A stretch of DNA of 45,907 nucleotides from a virus: positions 1 through 45,907 of the IMG/VR virus record IMGVR_UViG_3300027742_000014. One strand, given 5' to 3'. The notes under the pieces were generated by a model, which saw only the letters and a program-made list of their open reading frames with translations, had not been told where the DNA came from and searched no databases. The translations under genes were made by a program, and so were the position numbers. This document shows, one piece after another, positions 8,682 through 15,897 of this stretch. Every line of letters starts with the position of its first letter. Within the stretch, counting starts at the first letter, position 1.

Positions 8682-9719
8682 ATGGCACTTGTAGGATATT
8701 GGCCTTTAGATGAAACATCAGGAACGAATGCACCTGATGAATCAGGCAACGACAATGATGGTACGCTCAACGGATTTCCTGTATCTGATACACACGAATT
8801 AAATGAATTCGAGAATTCGTCTGATGGGTTTACAGGAAAGTATCTTACAATTACAGAAAATGCAGATTCTATTACAATAACACCGGATGGAAGTGATCCA
8901 CAACTAATAAAATCTTCAATGTCAATAGTAGGTGAAAATTATTTTATCATTACTGTTAGGATAAAAAGAACAGCTGGTAGCGTGTGGCAGGGGGTTCTTT
9001 ATTATACTACTAGCGGCCATAGTTATAGCGAAAATTACAGGAAAGCAGTATCAGAACCGTCTAATTTTTCCGAATACCAAATAATAGAATTTGACATGCG
9101 GCATTTGACAGCAGGCGGCTCAGATTGGGTTGATAACACTATAACTGCAATACGATTTGATTTTGGTGATAGTGCTGATGACGAGTTTGAAATTGATTAT
9201 ATAAAGATCGGCCGAGATATATGGGCTGATGGAGTTGTAGGGAAGTGTTTGAGCTTTAATGGGGTGGACGAATATGTAAGTATTCCTTTTGCATATAATT
9301 TTACAGCTTATACTTTTTCTTTTTGGCAAGACGCCTGTGCTTTAAAAATGGCGCTTGGTTCAGCAGATGATACTTTTTATAAGTATGGAGAGGCATCTTG
9401 GCACGATCCGATAGATGAATGGTATCATGGCGTAGATAGTTATATGACAGGGAGATATCTGTTTACCGTTACCTGGGATGGTGCAACTCAAAAAATATAT
9501 GTAAATGGAGTGGAGAGAGCTTCACGATCACATAGTGGCACTTGCAATTTCAATTCTACTTTATATTTAGGCAAATACGCCGTGGCCGGACATGAATATA
9601 CCGGCCTCATCGACGAAGTCCGTATTTATAATACAGCCCTAACAGCCTCAGAAGCTGAAGCACTATTTCGTAATCCTTCTGGTGCAGGGCCGGCAATAAG
9701 TTTCGGAGCTAATTTTTAA
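8682..9719 (+). CDS. LamG/concanavalin-like lectin fibre protein with inserted domain (345 aa)
   Basis: ATG two bases after the endonuclease stop, with GGGAG upstream inside that gene. Residues 1-33 (VGYWPLDETSG...DGTLNG) and ~180-335 (GVVGKCLSFNGVDEYVSIP ... LIDEVRIYNTALTASE) are the two parts of one LamG-like jelly roll. They are separated by a ~145-residue beta-rich insert resembling a carbohydrate-binding module. It is probably a sugar-binding appendage on the tail. Final residues are Gly-rich (AISFGANF). Confidence 0.8.
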   Translation: MALVGYWPLDETSGTNAPDESGNDNDGTLNGFPVSDTHELNEFENSSDGFTGKYLTITENADSITITPDGSDPQLIKSSMSIVGENYFIITVRIKRTAGSVWQGVLYYTTSGHSYSENYRKAVSEPSNFSEYQIIEFDMRHLTAGGSDWVDNTITAIRFDFGDSADDEFEIDYIKIGRDIWADGVVGKCLSFNGVDEYVSIPFAYNFTAYTFSFWQDACALKMALGSADDTFYKYGEASWHDPIDEWYHGVDSYMTGRYLFTVTWDGATQKIYVNGVERASRSHSGTCNFNSTLYLGKYAVAGHEYTGLIDEVRIYNTALTASEAEALFRNPSGAGPAISFGANF

Positions 9720-9746
9720 TTTTAAATAGAAACAAGGAGAAAGTAA

Positions 9747-10031
9747 ATGGAAATAACTCTATCAGGAATTGTAATGAGTGGCATGGGTATGTTAATGGGT
9801 TGGTTTATGTGGGATTGGCGGAGCTTCAAGAAGGACTGGAAGAATTGTCTTGACGGTAAAATTGACAAGATTGAATCAGAAAATGACTGTCTTGAACGCC
9901 GCACAAACATGGCACGGAAAATACACGAAGAAGACGCCAAGATAAAAATACAAGTTGATGCGAATGGAAAGAATATAGAAAAACTCTGGACGCACAAACA
10001 CGCTGAAGATGGTGGGGTCTATTCACCATGA
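9747..10031 (+). CDS. Small membrane-anchored protein, possible holin-like (94 aa)
   Basis: ATG behind AAGGAGAAAG. One N-terminal hydrophobic span (residues ~4-22, rich in Met and Gly) is followed by a charged, probably coiled-coil tail with DGKIDKIESENDCLERR. The stop overlaps the endopeptidase ATG (ATGA). The topology and place directly before an endolysin suggest a holin or a lysis accessory protein; sequence alone does not settle which. Confidence 0.6.
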   Translation: MEITLSGIVMSGMGMLMGWFMWDWRSFKKDWKNCLDGKIDKIESENDCLERRTNMARKIHEEDAKIKIQVDANGKNIEKLWTHKHAEDGGVYSP

Positions 10032-10402
10032 CAAGTAATATGATTTCTAAATTCTTCTCCTTTTCAGAAATGCAGTGTCCATGCTGTGGACGTTGCAATA
10101 TGGATAAACATTTCATGCGGAAAGCTAACCTTGCAAGGGAAATAGCAGGCATCCCGTTTTACGTTACAAGTGGGTTTCGATGCTGGGAGCACAATAGGGA
10201 AATAGGTTCTACCTCAGACAACCATCCCCTTGGGTTCGCAATGGACGTGAGGGCGGATAATAGCCGACAGAGGTTCATAATCCTTGAGGCTCTGATTAAA
10301 GCTGGATTTAAGCGGATCGGGATTCACAAAACATTTATACATTTTGATGATAATCCAGATGGTACACCAGAGGTAATATGGCTTTATGGAAACAAGAGTT
10401 GA
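10028..10402 (+). CDS. Zinc peptidase M15-type endolysin (124 aa)
   Basis: Cell-wall peptidase of the M15A (D-Ala-D-Ala carboxypeptidase/endopeptidase) fold. The signature appears as TSGFRC (47-52), then H66xxGxAxD73 in NHPLGFAMD and a final zinc ligand H105 in FIHFDD. All three metal ligands are present. Four extra cysteines near the N-terminus (CPCCGRC, 17-23) could bind a second metal and are common in small phage members. Length is normal for the family. It should cleave peptidoglycan peptides during lysis; there is no signal peptide, so a holin is needed. Confidence 0.88.
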   Translation: MTSNMISKFFSFSEMQCPCCGRCNMDKHFMRKANLAREIAGIPFYVTSGFRCWEHNREIGSTSDNHPLGFAMDVRADNSRQRFIILEALIKAGFKRIGIHKTFIHFDDNPDGTPEVIWLYGNKS

Positions 10403-10553
10403 CGCAGAAATTGAAAGGCTTGAAAAAAAGATGACCGAACTAAGAAAATCCTTTGGAATCCTGTATACGATGGAAATGTATGAAATCAACGCACAAATTG
10501 CGATTTTGTATAAATTAAAAAGGAAACCTGTTGACATAGATGATACAATTTAA
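10386..10553 (+). CDS. Small helical protein in the lysis cassette (55 aa)
   Basis: ATG at 10386, overlapping the endolysin by 17 bases; AGAGGT lies about 11 bases upstream. The sequence is one long charged helix (IERLEKKMTELR) with a short hydrophobic patch and an acidic end. No signal or membrane span. It could be a lysis regulator or spanin-like partner, but there is no motif to prove it. Confidence 0.5.
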   Translation: METRVDAEIERLEKKMTELRKSFGILYTMEMYEINAQIAILYKLKRKPVDIDDTI

Positions 10554-10571
10554 CTGAGGGAGGATAGAACA

Positions 10572-11078
10572 GTGAAACTCGAAAAAGGCGACATATTCTG
10601 TACTCGTAACCCCATGATGTTAGGACGCGCGATTAACGGAGTTCAAAGGTTTTGGTCAAAGGACAATAAGAGCAAATATTCTCATTCGGGTTTCTTAATT
10701 CAAGGCGGAGATAAGCCTGTTAGTTTTGAAGCACTTTGGACAAATAAAACACAAGACTTTTACAAGGCTTATCGGGGGACTCAAGTGCTAATCGGTCGGC
10801 ACAAGGATATGGATTATAAGACCTTTATAAAAGGATGGAAAGACGTACAGCATCATCTCGGTAAAGCATACGCCGGGCATAGGCTCCTCTTTTTTCTGAT
10901 ACCTCCGCTTGCGAAATACCTCAACTTTGGGCTTGTGGTTTGTTCGGAAATGACAATGAAATTCTTGTTTAAGGCTGGTTTGGTGGAAGCTTGGAAGGGT
11001 TGGAATCCCGATGATATCTCAGACATGATACATCGATGGAAAGATTACGAAGTGATCTTTGAGGGGGTATTATTATGA
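10572..11078 (+). CDS. Permuted NlpC/P60-like cysteine hydrolase (YiiX/YebB type, 168 aa)
   Basis: GTG start behind AGGGAGGAT. The first part, GDIFCTRNPMMLGRAINGVQ, and the pair H38 (KYSHSGF) and C124 (LVVCSEM) match the circularly permuted papain-like fold of YiiX/YebB-type proteins, in which His precedes the catalytic Cys. A hydrophobic stretch (~103-122) precedes the cysteine. Family members hydrolyse amide or thioester bonds, often in cell-wall peptides or lipids; in this cassette a second wall-active enzyme is plausible. Stop and next start overlap (ATGA). Confidence 0.75.
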   Translation: MKLEKGDIFCTRNPMMLGRAINGVQRFWSKDNKSKYSHSGFLIQGGDKPVSFEALWTNKTQDFYKAYRGTQVLIGRHKDMDYKTFIKGWKDVQHHLGKAYAGHRLLFFLIPPLAKYLNFGLVVCSEMTMKFLFKAGLVEAWKGWNPDDISDMIHRWKDYEVIFEGVLL

Positions 11079-11251
11079 CAGACTTTATGCTTTGGCTAAC
11101 TAACCCGGGAACTAACGAAACCCTGAAACAATTCTTTTGGAACAACATCTATATCTTTATGGGATTAGGCGTTTATCTCACAATGAAATATCCGAAGTTT
11201 TTTCAGAAGTTAATTGCAACCGTCAAGAAGTTTCGGGTGAAGATGATTTAA
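11075..11251 (+). CDS. Small single-span membrane protein (58 aa)
   Basis: ATG 11075 overlaps the previous stop (ATGA) and follows GAGGGGG. One transmembrane helix (residues ~17-36, FWNNIYIFMGLGVYL) is followed by a basic tail with many Lys. It is the last plus-strand gene before the convergent early operon. The basic cytoplasmic tail and lysis context fit a small holin or pinholin-type protein, but this is inference. Confidence 0.55.
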   Translation: MTDFMLWLTNPGTNETLKQFFWNNIYIFMGLGVYLTMKYPKFFQKLIATVKKFRVKMI

Positions 11252-11264
11252 ATCAGTCATCTTC
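11239..11264. terminator. Inverted repeat across the convergent gene ends
   Basis: GAAGATGA (11239-11246) is perfectly repeated inverted as TCATCTTC (11257-11264). The stop codons of both converging operons lie in or next to it, and TGATTTAAATCA in the centre is itself palindromic. There is no good U-run on either side, so it may be a weak bidirectional terminator or an RNA end-protecting hairpin. Confidence 0.4.
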
Positions 11265-11526
11265 CTTCTCCCTTCTGCCATAACAATGCCTCAGCTACTG
11301 TGATTTTAGGGTCAGTATTTTTAAATACTTTGTCCTCTTGCCAGAAAATAAGACGAAATTTTTTTGATCTCTCTTCTCCAAAAAGACTCATTCCAACTTC
11401 CAATATTCCATAGTTTCCCTCCAGCATATTAAGAAGTTCCTCAAGTGTTGGAGCCGGAACGCCTTTAAATTCAATTCCCGCTGTCTTCAACTTCTTGGAC
11501 CATTCAAGGTCGAGATATATGCTCAT
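11257..11526 (-). CDS. Early protein, unknown (89 aa)
   Basis: ATG at 11526 behind AAAGGAGGAATT. A soluble acidic protein starting MSIYLDLEWSKKLKTAG and containing a GNYGILEVGM strand region and an ITVAEALLW helix. Phage proteins of this size and layout are common in recombination operons but I recognise no domain. It is the last gene of the minus-strand early operon. Confidence 0.65.
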   Translation of the reverse strand: MSIYLDLEWSKKLKTAGIEFKGVPAPTLEELLNMLEGNYGILEVGMSLFGEERSKKFRLIFWQEDKVFKNTDPKITVAEALLWQKGEGR

Positions 11527-11545
11527 AATTCCTCCTTTATGCGGA

Positions 11546-11607
11546 GGCCTTCAGGGAAGGAGAGTAAAAAACCCAAAAGCCCCCGACTTGCCCTCCTTGG
11601 GAAGGCC
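11546..11607 (-). promoter_or_regulatory. Structured leader between two early genes
   Basis: GGCCTTC (11546-11552) pairs with GAAGGCC (11601-11607), and inside it AAGGAG (11557-11562) pairs with CTCCTT (11593-11598), giving a 13-bp stem with a small internal loop. It fills almost the whole 83-base gap between two minus-strand genes, just upstream of the ribosome binding site of the 89-residue gene. It is probably a leader or processing hairpin; no U-run follows. Confidence 0.4.
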
Positions 11608-11609
11608 GG

Positions 11610-11801
11610 TTAAAAGGGTGGGTTATCTACGGAACAGTCATCTCCACCAACAAATTTCCTGATTTCGTCAATGTGTTCGAGAATCGCTTGAGCTTTCTTT
11701 TTGCCGAACGAAATGCCATAAGTTTTCTTACCGTCTTTACTTTCGCCCGTCACTATTTTCATAATCGGGTTGCCTTCGTATTCGTAGTATTCTATTTCCA
11801 T
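11610..11801 (-). CDS. Small early protein, possibly PC4-like ssDNA-binding (63 aa)
   Basis: ATG at 11801 behind AAAAGGAGACTTAA. The order of strands and C-terminal helix (ISFGKKKAQAILEHIDEIR, ~30-48) resembles the PC4/p15 single-strand DNA-binding fold, in which basic strands precede one helix. The resemblance is by eye and weak. The recombination/replication operon context would suit an ssDNA-binding function. Confidence 0.6.
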   Translation of the reverse strand: MEIEYYEYEGNPIMKIVTGESKDGKKTYGISFGKKKAQAILEHIDEIRKFVGGDDCSVDNPPF

Positions 11802-11922
11802 TTAAGTCTCCTTTTTCTGTTTTAGACACATCGGGACGTATATCTCAGCATCTATTACAAGCTCTTTAGTTATTGCTTGTTTCGATTGAGCATGAACAAA
11901 AGAAAGCTACTTCGTCAGTATG

Positions 11923-12294
11923 CTAAAGAAAACACCATCGCTTTATGAACCGCCTCGTATCGTGAAGCCACCCCGCCCAGCTTGTCCCTTTAGGTCTGGA
12001 ACAAAACCCACCAATGCACTCTAAAGCATATGGTTTTAACAGATGCAGTTTATAAGATTCTTTTATCGGCTTAGCCGTAGTCGTCCCGTTGAACTCGGTC
12101 AGGTGTTTTACTTTGATGAGTAGTCCCTCTATCGACCATTGTGGTATGCTCAGGATAGGCACTAATTGAACTGGCATTTGGCAATAAAAAAGCCCTATGC
12201 ACCGGGAAGGAAGCAGGTGACATGGCCTGCCCATAATATCGCTATCATGGAACCCGGTGCATAAAGCTCTTATATTGTTAATTGAAGTGTTCAT
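11923..12294 (-). CDS. Doubtful open frame running through the structured RNA (123 aa)
   Basis: From the ATG at 12294, which has AAGGAAA 6 bases upstream, the frame is open to 11923. Codons ~9-36 lie in the three-way-junction RNA described at 12186-12307 and give a Cys-rich, unlikely-looking sequence. The later part (KHLTEFNGTTTAKPIKESY) looks more protein-like. It may be a real gene, a leader peptide followed by chance coding, or a decayed gene. No family recognised. Confidence 0.3.
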   Translation of the reverse strand: MNTSINNIRALCTGFHDSDIMGRPCHLLPSRCIGLFYCQMPVQLVPILSIPQWSIEGLLIKVKHLTEFNGTTTAKPIKESYKLHLLKPYALECIGGFCSRPKGTSWAGWLHDTRRFIKRWCFL

Positions 12295-12307
12295 GTCATG
12301 TTTCCTT
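12186..12307 (-). ncRNA. Candidate structured small RNA: three-way junction with terminator-like end
   Basis: On the minus strand an outer 16-bp stem (12253-12268 with 12191-12206) encloses two hairpins. One is an 8-bp stem (12243-12250 with 12231-12238) capped by the GNRA tetraloop GCGA. The other is a 5-bp stem GCAGG/CCTGC (12226-12230 with 12213-12217) with an 8-base loop. Two U-G pairs in the outer stem and one in the first hairpin pair only in the minus-strand transcript, which fixes the strand. Six U follow the outer stem (12191-12186). A sigma70-like promoter lies just upstream. It is not a tRNA or any riboswitch class I recognise. Confidence 0.6.
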
Positions 12308-12313
12308 AAAATA

Positions 12314-12343
12314 AGCATAACCACAATGATTTCTTTTTGTCAA
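12314..12343 (-). promoter_or_regulatory. Sigma70-like promoter for the structured RNA
   Basis: Minus strand: TTGACA (12343-12338) and TATGCT (12319-12314) with an 18-base spacer (TTATGC would give 17). The predicted transcript would start near 12307, only about 40 bases before the RNA's outer stem. Confidence 0.55.
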
Positions 12344-12348
12344 GTTAT

Positions 12349-12738
12349 TTATTCAGGATCGGGGATATAACATCCTATTTCTGCTCCCCATCGTTGTATT
12401 TTCTCTATAAACTCATTCATCTCAAGCGTATCAACCTGTCTTGCTATGGTTGAAAGGCTTTTCACGTACGTATATCCGTCATCGTTGGTAGCCCGGAGAA
12501 ACTTATACTTCAGAATAGCATGGACTTCGTCTTCTTCATAGCCTGTATGCTGAGATAAAAGCCTCACACATACACCCCAATAGTATTTCAGTTGCGGCGG
12601 CGTCCTGTCCTTGCGAAATCTTTTCACGGATAAGACAACTCGTTTGTCTTCGAGAGTTATCAACCAACGGTCATAAGACGGTTGCATGTCAAGATGGAGC
12701 TTGCCCTTGGTTACAGTTCCTACGAATGTCGGGATCAT
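12349..12738 (-). CDS. NinB-like recombination protein (129 aa)
   Basis: The sequence has the layout of NinB/Orf-family phage recombination mediators: N-terminal beta strands, then RTPPQLKYYWGVCVRLLSQH (~45-64), a GYEEDEVHAILKYKF helix and a C-terminal LEMNEFIEKIQRWGAE helix ending IPDP. Orf-type proteins bind ssDNA and help load recombinase. Its start overlaps the end of the exonuclease gene (ATGA-type overlap), and Bet lies next upstream, consistent with a Red-like module. Confidence 0.7.
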   Translation of the reverse strand: MIPTFVGTVTKGKLHLDMQPSYDRWLITLEDKRVVLSVKRFRKDRTPPQLKYYWGVCVRLLSQHTGYEEDEVHAILKYKFLRATNDDGYTYVKSLSTIARQVDTLEMNEFIEKIQRWGAEIGCYIPDPE

Positions 12739-13349
12739 GCCATCTCCTTTAATTTCTTTATTATGAAAATTAACTTTTCTACGAACTTTTCAAGCTCGGC
12801 TTCTAACTTCCCAATGAAAACATTGTCCCGTTCAATTTTAAGAATCAATGGAAGAAGCCCGGGGCAGTAACTCATAAAATACCAAAACTCCCTTTCACAA
12901 ACATATAAAGACATTTGAACTTGAGAAAAATAATCAGTTGGCAATCTGTTTTCAAGTAAGTATTTTACATGTGTTTTCATCATAGGGCATTTTACTTCAA
13001 TCCCTGCATTGTCTCCTATCAGCCCATCTGGACTTACATGAAACTTTTTTTGTGCATCTTTGTAAACCAGCGCAACTTGTTGGATGTTGACATCATATAT
13101 TAATTCAAAAAGCGTCCTCGCTTCGTTCTCCCTTTGTAATCCTTTTTCCATGTGAATTGACTGGAATGTTTCCTCGCATTGCCCGGTAATAATTTCGCCT
13201 GCAAGTTGTCTCATATAATCATCGGCCTGTTTTGAGGGATCACCTTTGTTTGTTATGATTTTGGAAACATTACTTGCACCAGGATTGCCTAATCGCAAGG
13301 CGTGCCATTCAGGAGTGCCTTGCTCTATGTCATTAATAATTATCGGCAT
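12735..13349 (-). CDS. YqaJ-type viral recombinase/exonuclease (204 aa)
   Basis: Lambda-exonuclease-like 5'-3' dsDNA exonuclease partner of RecT/Bet. Signature elements: GTPEWHALRLG (11-21), Glu-rich helix with QRENEAR (72-78), catalytic SPDG with D108, and IEVK with E118 and K120. Length is normal. It should resect DNA ends so Bet can anneal ssDNA. It lies two bases downstream of bet in the same operon. Confidence 0.9.
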   Translation of the reverse strand: MPIIINDIEQGTPEWHALRLGNPGASNVSKIITNKGDPSKQADDYMRQLAGEIITGQCEETFQSIHMEKGLQRENEARTLFELIYDVNIQQVALVYKDAQKKFHVSPDGLIGDNAGIEVKCPMMKTHVKYLLENRLPTDYFSQVQMSLYVCEREFWYFMSYCPGLLPLILKIERDNVFIGKLEAELEKFVEKLIFIIKKLKEMA

Positions 13350-13350
13350 A

Positions 13351-14112
13351 TTATCCCTCCTGCCCAGGGACTCTTTCTGCCTTCCTTTTAGCCTTCAGAG
13401 AAGCGATTGCCTTATTATAATCACTTGCCGGGATTGTTTCGAGCGACTCAGCTTTCATGAAGGCAAGGAATTTAACTTTGTCAACACTTTTATCGTCAAT
13501 CATAGTAGTGATATCTGAAGCCTGCTTTTCGGTAATGTAGACAGTCTCGCTTCCCGCTTTGTCTCCAGTAGTATCAATTACTTCTGTGGATAATGGTATG
13601 TCGATAGTATTAATCTCTTCTTGTGAATACATCCCCCCAAAAGTTTCAGGGAATGCTTCTCGAAGTGCTTGGACAAGTGCGACCTTTTTGAGCATTGTGT
13701 TAGGCTTCGCCGCCCACATTCGATTTACTGTTCCATCCCTTTTTTTGCCAACATATTCAGCATAATCCACTTCACACCGAATTGGCACTTGGTAATCCTC
13801 GACATACACTTCAGCCCAAGCTATTTGCCCATCTTCACTAATCCCTGTCTTATGTCCTTGATACTTGGGATGCCGGTATGCACGCTTTAAAAAGGTTTCC
13901 TTTCCTGTTACCATTGTAGCCGGATCACTTCCGTACTTTATGAGGTATACTTCTCGCAAGAACGGATTTAGCTTTTGGTATTCGCAGAGTTTTAGAAACA
14001 TCATTACTTCTTGATCTGTGATTTTACCTTGTCCTGATACCAAATATTTGCGTACTGTGTCAGGATTTAATTCTACGGTGTTGTCTCCTGCTTGGTATTT
14101 TACTGTTTCCAT
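13351..14112 (-). CDS. bet: Phage recombination protein Bet (RecT/Red-beta family, 253 aa)
   Basis: ssDNA-annealing protein. Recognisable family stretches include MFLKLCEYQKLNPFLREVYL (~38-57), MVTGKETFLKRAYRHP (~67-82) and AAKPNTMLKKVALVQALREA (~134-153). The length is typical, and the C-terminus is a charged, variable tail. It works with the YqaJ exonuclease encoded next to it. Its start overlaps the preceding gene's stop. Confidence 0.93.
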   Translation of the reverse strand: METVKYQAGDNTVELNPDTVRKYLVSGQGKITDQEVMMFLKLCEYQKLNPFLREVYLIKYGSDPATMVTGKETFLKRAYRHPKYQGHKTGISEDGQIAWAEVYVEDYQVPIRCEVDYAEYVGKKRDGTVNRMWAAKPNTMLKKVALVQALREAFPETFGGMYSQEEINTIDIPLSTEVIDTTGDKAGSETVYITEKQASDITTMIDDKSVDKVKFLAFMKAESLETIPASDYNKAIASLKAKRKAERVPGQEG

Positions 14113-15092
14113 TACATTTCCTCCAAATGTTCTATGATGTTGTCGGATACTTGAATCAGTTGCCGTTGAGCAACATTAATTATTCGCTTTGCTGTTTCGC
14201 TTTCGACTTCTGGTGGCCAAATCTCGGTAATACGCTTGGCAAAATCAATCAACTTGTCACGATCCGGTTTCAAAGCCTCTTGCCGGGCAACTTCCGTTTT
14301 CTCTGCCTCTTCACGTTCCGCTTTTTCTTTTGCCTCTCGCTCAACTTTTTCTTTCATATACGTTTCTGCCTGAATCTTTGCCTTTTCTTCAGCTTCTTTC
14401 TCAAATACTTCCCTGTTTTTTCGTTCAATCTCCGCCTTTTTCTCTGCCTCAAGCTTCAAGCGTTCTGCCTCTAGGGCATCTTCCTTTTCTTGCAATGCCT
14501 TAGCCTTTGCTTCCTGTTCCTCTCGAATACGGACATTCTCAGCCTTCTCAGCGGCAATTCTGGCATCTTCCGCTTCTCTCTCGGCCTTCTCTTTTGCAAG
14601 ACGTTCTTCTTCAGCTTCAAACGTTGACTTTGCCTCTGCCAGTTTTGCTTCAAATTCTTCTTCGGTCATTGCGGCAACATCGAAAAATGGTAGCATGATC
14701 TGATATTTCCCAAGGGCATCAATCCGGGCTTGGAGCATTTCTTTTTCAAGTCGTGCTTCTTCAGCTTTGATGCGTTCTTGTTCCTGGATGACTTTATCCT
14801 CTTCTCCTTGTAAGTGCTCTTCAATCGGCATGCTTTTATTCAATAGAGTTTTTGCCGCCGCATCCACATCACGCTTATATTGCAACGCGGTTGCGCCTTG
14901 TGCTTTGCGTGCCTTCTCGATAGTAGTTCTTACTTTCACCATAACCATTCTACCGCCATGTACAGCGTCAAATTGATCTTTATCGGTTAGGTCTGTAATT
15001 ACAAGCGGCATATACTGTTCTTCAAGTTTTGCTATTTGTGCTAAATTAACATCATAAATTATCGGCGGTAATGCTTCATATGTCTTTTCCAT
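14112..15092 (-). CDS. Long coiled-coil protein of the Red operon (326 aa)
   Basis: ATG at 15092. Residues ~1-60 look globular (ALPPIIYDVN, then GRMVMVKVRTTIEKARK). Residues ~95-275 are one long Glu/Lys/Ala-rich coiled coil, and a short globular helix bundle (DKLIDFAKRITEIWPPEV) closes the protein. Proteins of this architecture are frequent directly upstream of bet/recT in phages; their role is unknown but recombination-associated. It overlaps bet by one base. Confidence 0.75.
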   Translation of the reverse strand: MEKTYEALPPIIYDVNLAQIAKLEEQYMPLVITDLTDKDQFDAVHGGRMVMVKVRTTIEKARKAQGATALQYKRDVDAAAKTLLNKSMPIEEHLQGEEDKVIQEQERIKAEEARLEKEMLQARIDALGKYQIMLPFFDVAAMTEEEFEAKLAEAKSTFEAEEERLAKEKAEREAEDARIAAEKAENVRIREEQEAKAKALQEKEDALEAERLKLEAEKKAEIERKNREVFEKEAEEKAKIQAETYMKEKVEREAKEKAEREEAEKTEVARQEALKPDRDKLIDFAKRITEIWPPEVESETAKRIINVAQRQLIQVSDNIIEHLEEM

Positions 15093-15101
15093 TTCTCCCC
15101 C

Positions 15102-15323
15102 CTATCCTTCAATATCCGGCGTTTCTTCGAGTTTGTTTTCAAGTTGCGCGAAACACGCTTCAAATGTGGATGCTGTAACATTTTGGAAGGGTTTACCTCC
15201 TATGTATAGTCTGCATTGTGTCTTTTGCTTGCCATCGCTATACTCTGTTAAGCTGTATTCAATATTGTGATATTCTCCCTTAGCCAGCCCTTTCAATCTC
15301 TTTTTCGCTTCTGTAAACTTCAC
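15102..15323 (-). CDS. Small early protein, unknown (73 aa)
   Basis: Begins MKFTEAKKRLKGLAKG at 15323 behind AAAGGAGGGCAACCG, four bases inside the previous gene. Amphipathic N-terminal helix, three-strand sheet (YSLTEYSDGKQKTQCRLYIG) and a C-terminal acidic helix. No recognised family. Confidence 0.65.
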   Translation of the reverse strand: MKFTEAKKRLKGLAKGEYHNIEYSLTEYSDGKQKTQCRLYIGGKPFQNVTASTFEACFAQLENKLEETPDIEG

Positions 15324-15529
15324 GGTTGCCCTCCTTTCTGGATTCCGTCTGCATATCCTTTATCATATCCCATCTCATGTCCTTCGTTATAAGCATCGTT
15401 TAAACAGTCCTCACATGGCTCAATTATTACTTTAAATACACCGCTTGCATTCTCTGCCATAGCATTTCTACTTAAATCGCTGCCGCATCTTTCACATATT
15501 ACATCAAAATCTAAATCAAAATTTGGCAT
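15320..15529 (-). CDS. Small zinc-ribbon-like protein (69 aa)
   Basis: Two cysteine pairs, CERC (12-15) and CEDC (39-42), suggest a zinc ribbon. A charged Gly/Asp/Lys-rich tail (GHEMGYDKGYADGIQKG) follows. AAGGAGGGAGAA precedes the ATG. It may bind DNA or a protein partner; the specific role is unknown. Confidence 0.65.
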   Translation of the reverse strand: MPNFDLDFDVICERCGSDLSRNAMAENASGVFKVIIEPCEDCLNDAYNEGHEMGYDKGYADGIQKGGQP

Positions 15530-15539
15530 TTCTCCCTCC

Positions 15540-15743
15540 TTATTTAATCATCCAATAAAAAAATAATCCTATGAACAAGGCAAACAGGAACAAACAAAAT
15601 CCTGTTGAAACTTTGTCCGCTTTCTGGTTGCATTTCTTCAGCCGATATTCTGTCGCATTTTTCATGCGTTCCTTTGTCGTTAATGGCGGCGTATAAAATT
15701 CCTCGTGTTCATAAAAAAAATCATCCTCAATTAATTGGTTCAT
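15540..15743 (-). CDS. Tail-anchored membrane protein (67 aa)
   Basis: The start at 15743 follows GGAGGGAGAG; an in-frame ATG further upstream at 15821 lacks such support and would overlap the next small gene. The N-terminal ~40 residues are soluble and acidic, and a single hydrophobic span (FCLFLFALFIGLFFYW) sits at the very C-terminus. This is a tail-anchor topology facing the cytoplasm; function unknown. Confidence 0.65.
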   Translation of the reverse strand: MNQLIEDDFFYEHEEFYTPPLTTKERMKNATEYRLKKCNQKADKVSTGFCLFLFALFIGLFFYWMIK

Positions 15744-15885
15744 CTCTCCCTCCATTCTCAATGATCTCGTCATAATTGTCGTTATAAACATCATCTTCCG
15801 GGTCTTCATCTTCCCGGTCAAGGCTATCGAGATATTTGTTTAATTGCCGATTTTCCCATTGTCTGGATTTTTCTTTGAAGTTCAT
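15727..15885 (-). CDS. Small acidic protein (52 aa)
   Basis: ATG at 15885 preceded by GAGGATGAA; TGA at 15729-15727, 17 bases inside the downstream membrane protein gene. The N-terminus is basic/amphipathic (KEKSRQWENRQLNKYL) and the rest is Asp/Glu-rich (DREDEDPEDD). Strong acidity resembles DNA-mimic or host-interaction proteins, but this is only a charge pattern. Confidence 0.5.
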   Translation of the reverse strand: MNFKEKSRQWENRQLNKYLDSLDREDEDPEDDVYNDNYDEIIENGGRDEPIN

Positions 15886-15897
15886 TTCATCCTCTCT

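Noticed and set aside
12186-12268. tRNA, hammerhead ribozyme or purine riboswitch
   Set aside because: No CCA/T-loop pattern, no CUGANGA and GAAA core, and no conserved purine-aptamer junction bases; only the three-helix shape is shared.
15744-15821. Longer N-terminus for the tail-anchored protein
   Set aside because: The extra residues (Met/Thr/Arg-rich) overlap the 52-residue acidic gene, and GGAGGGAGAG marks the shorter start.
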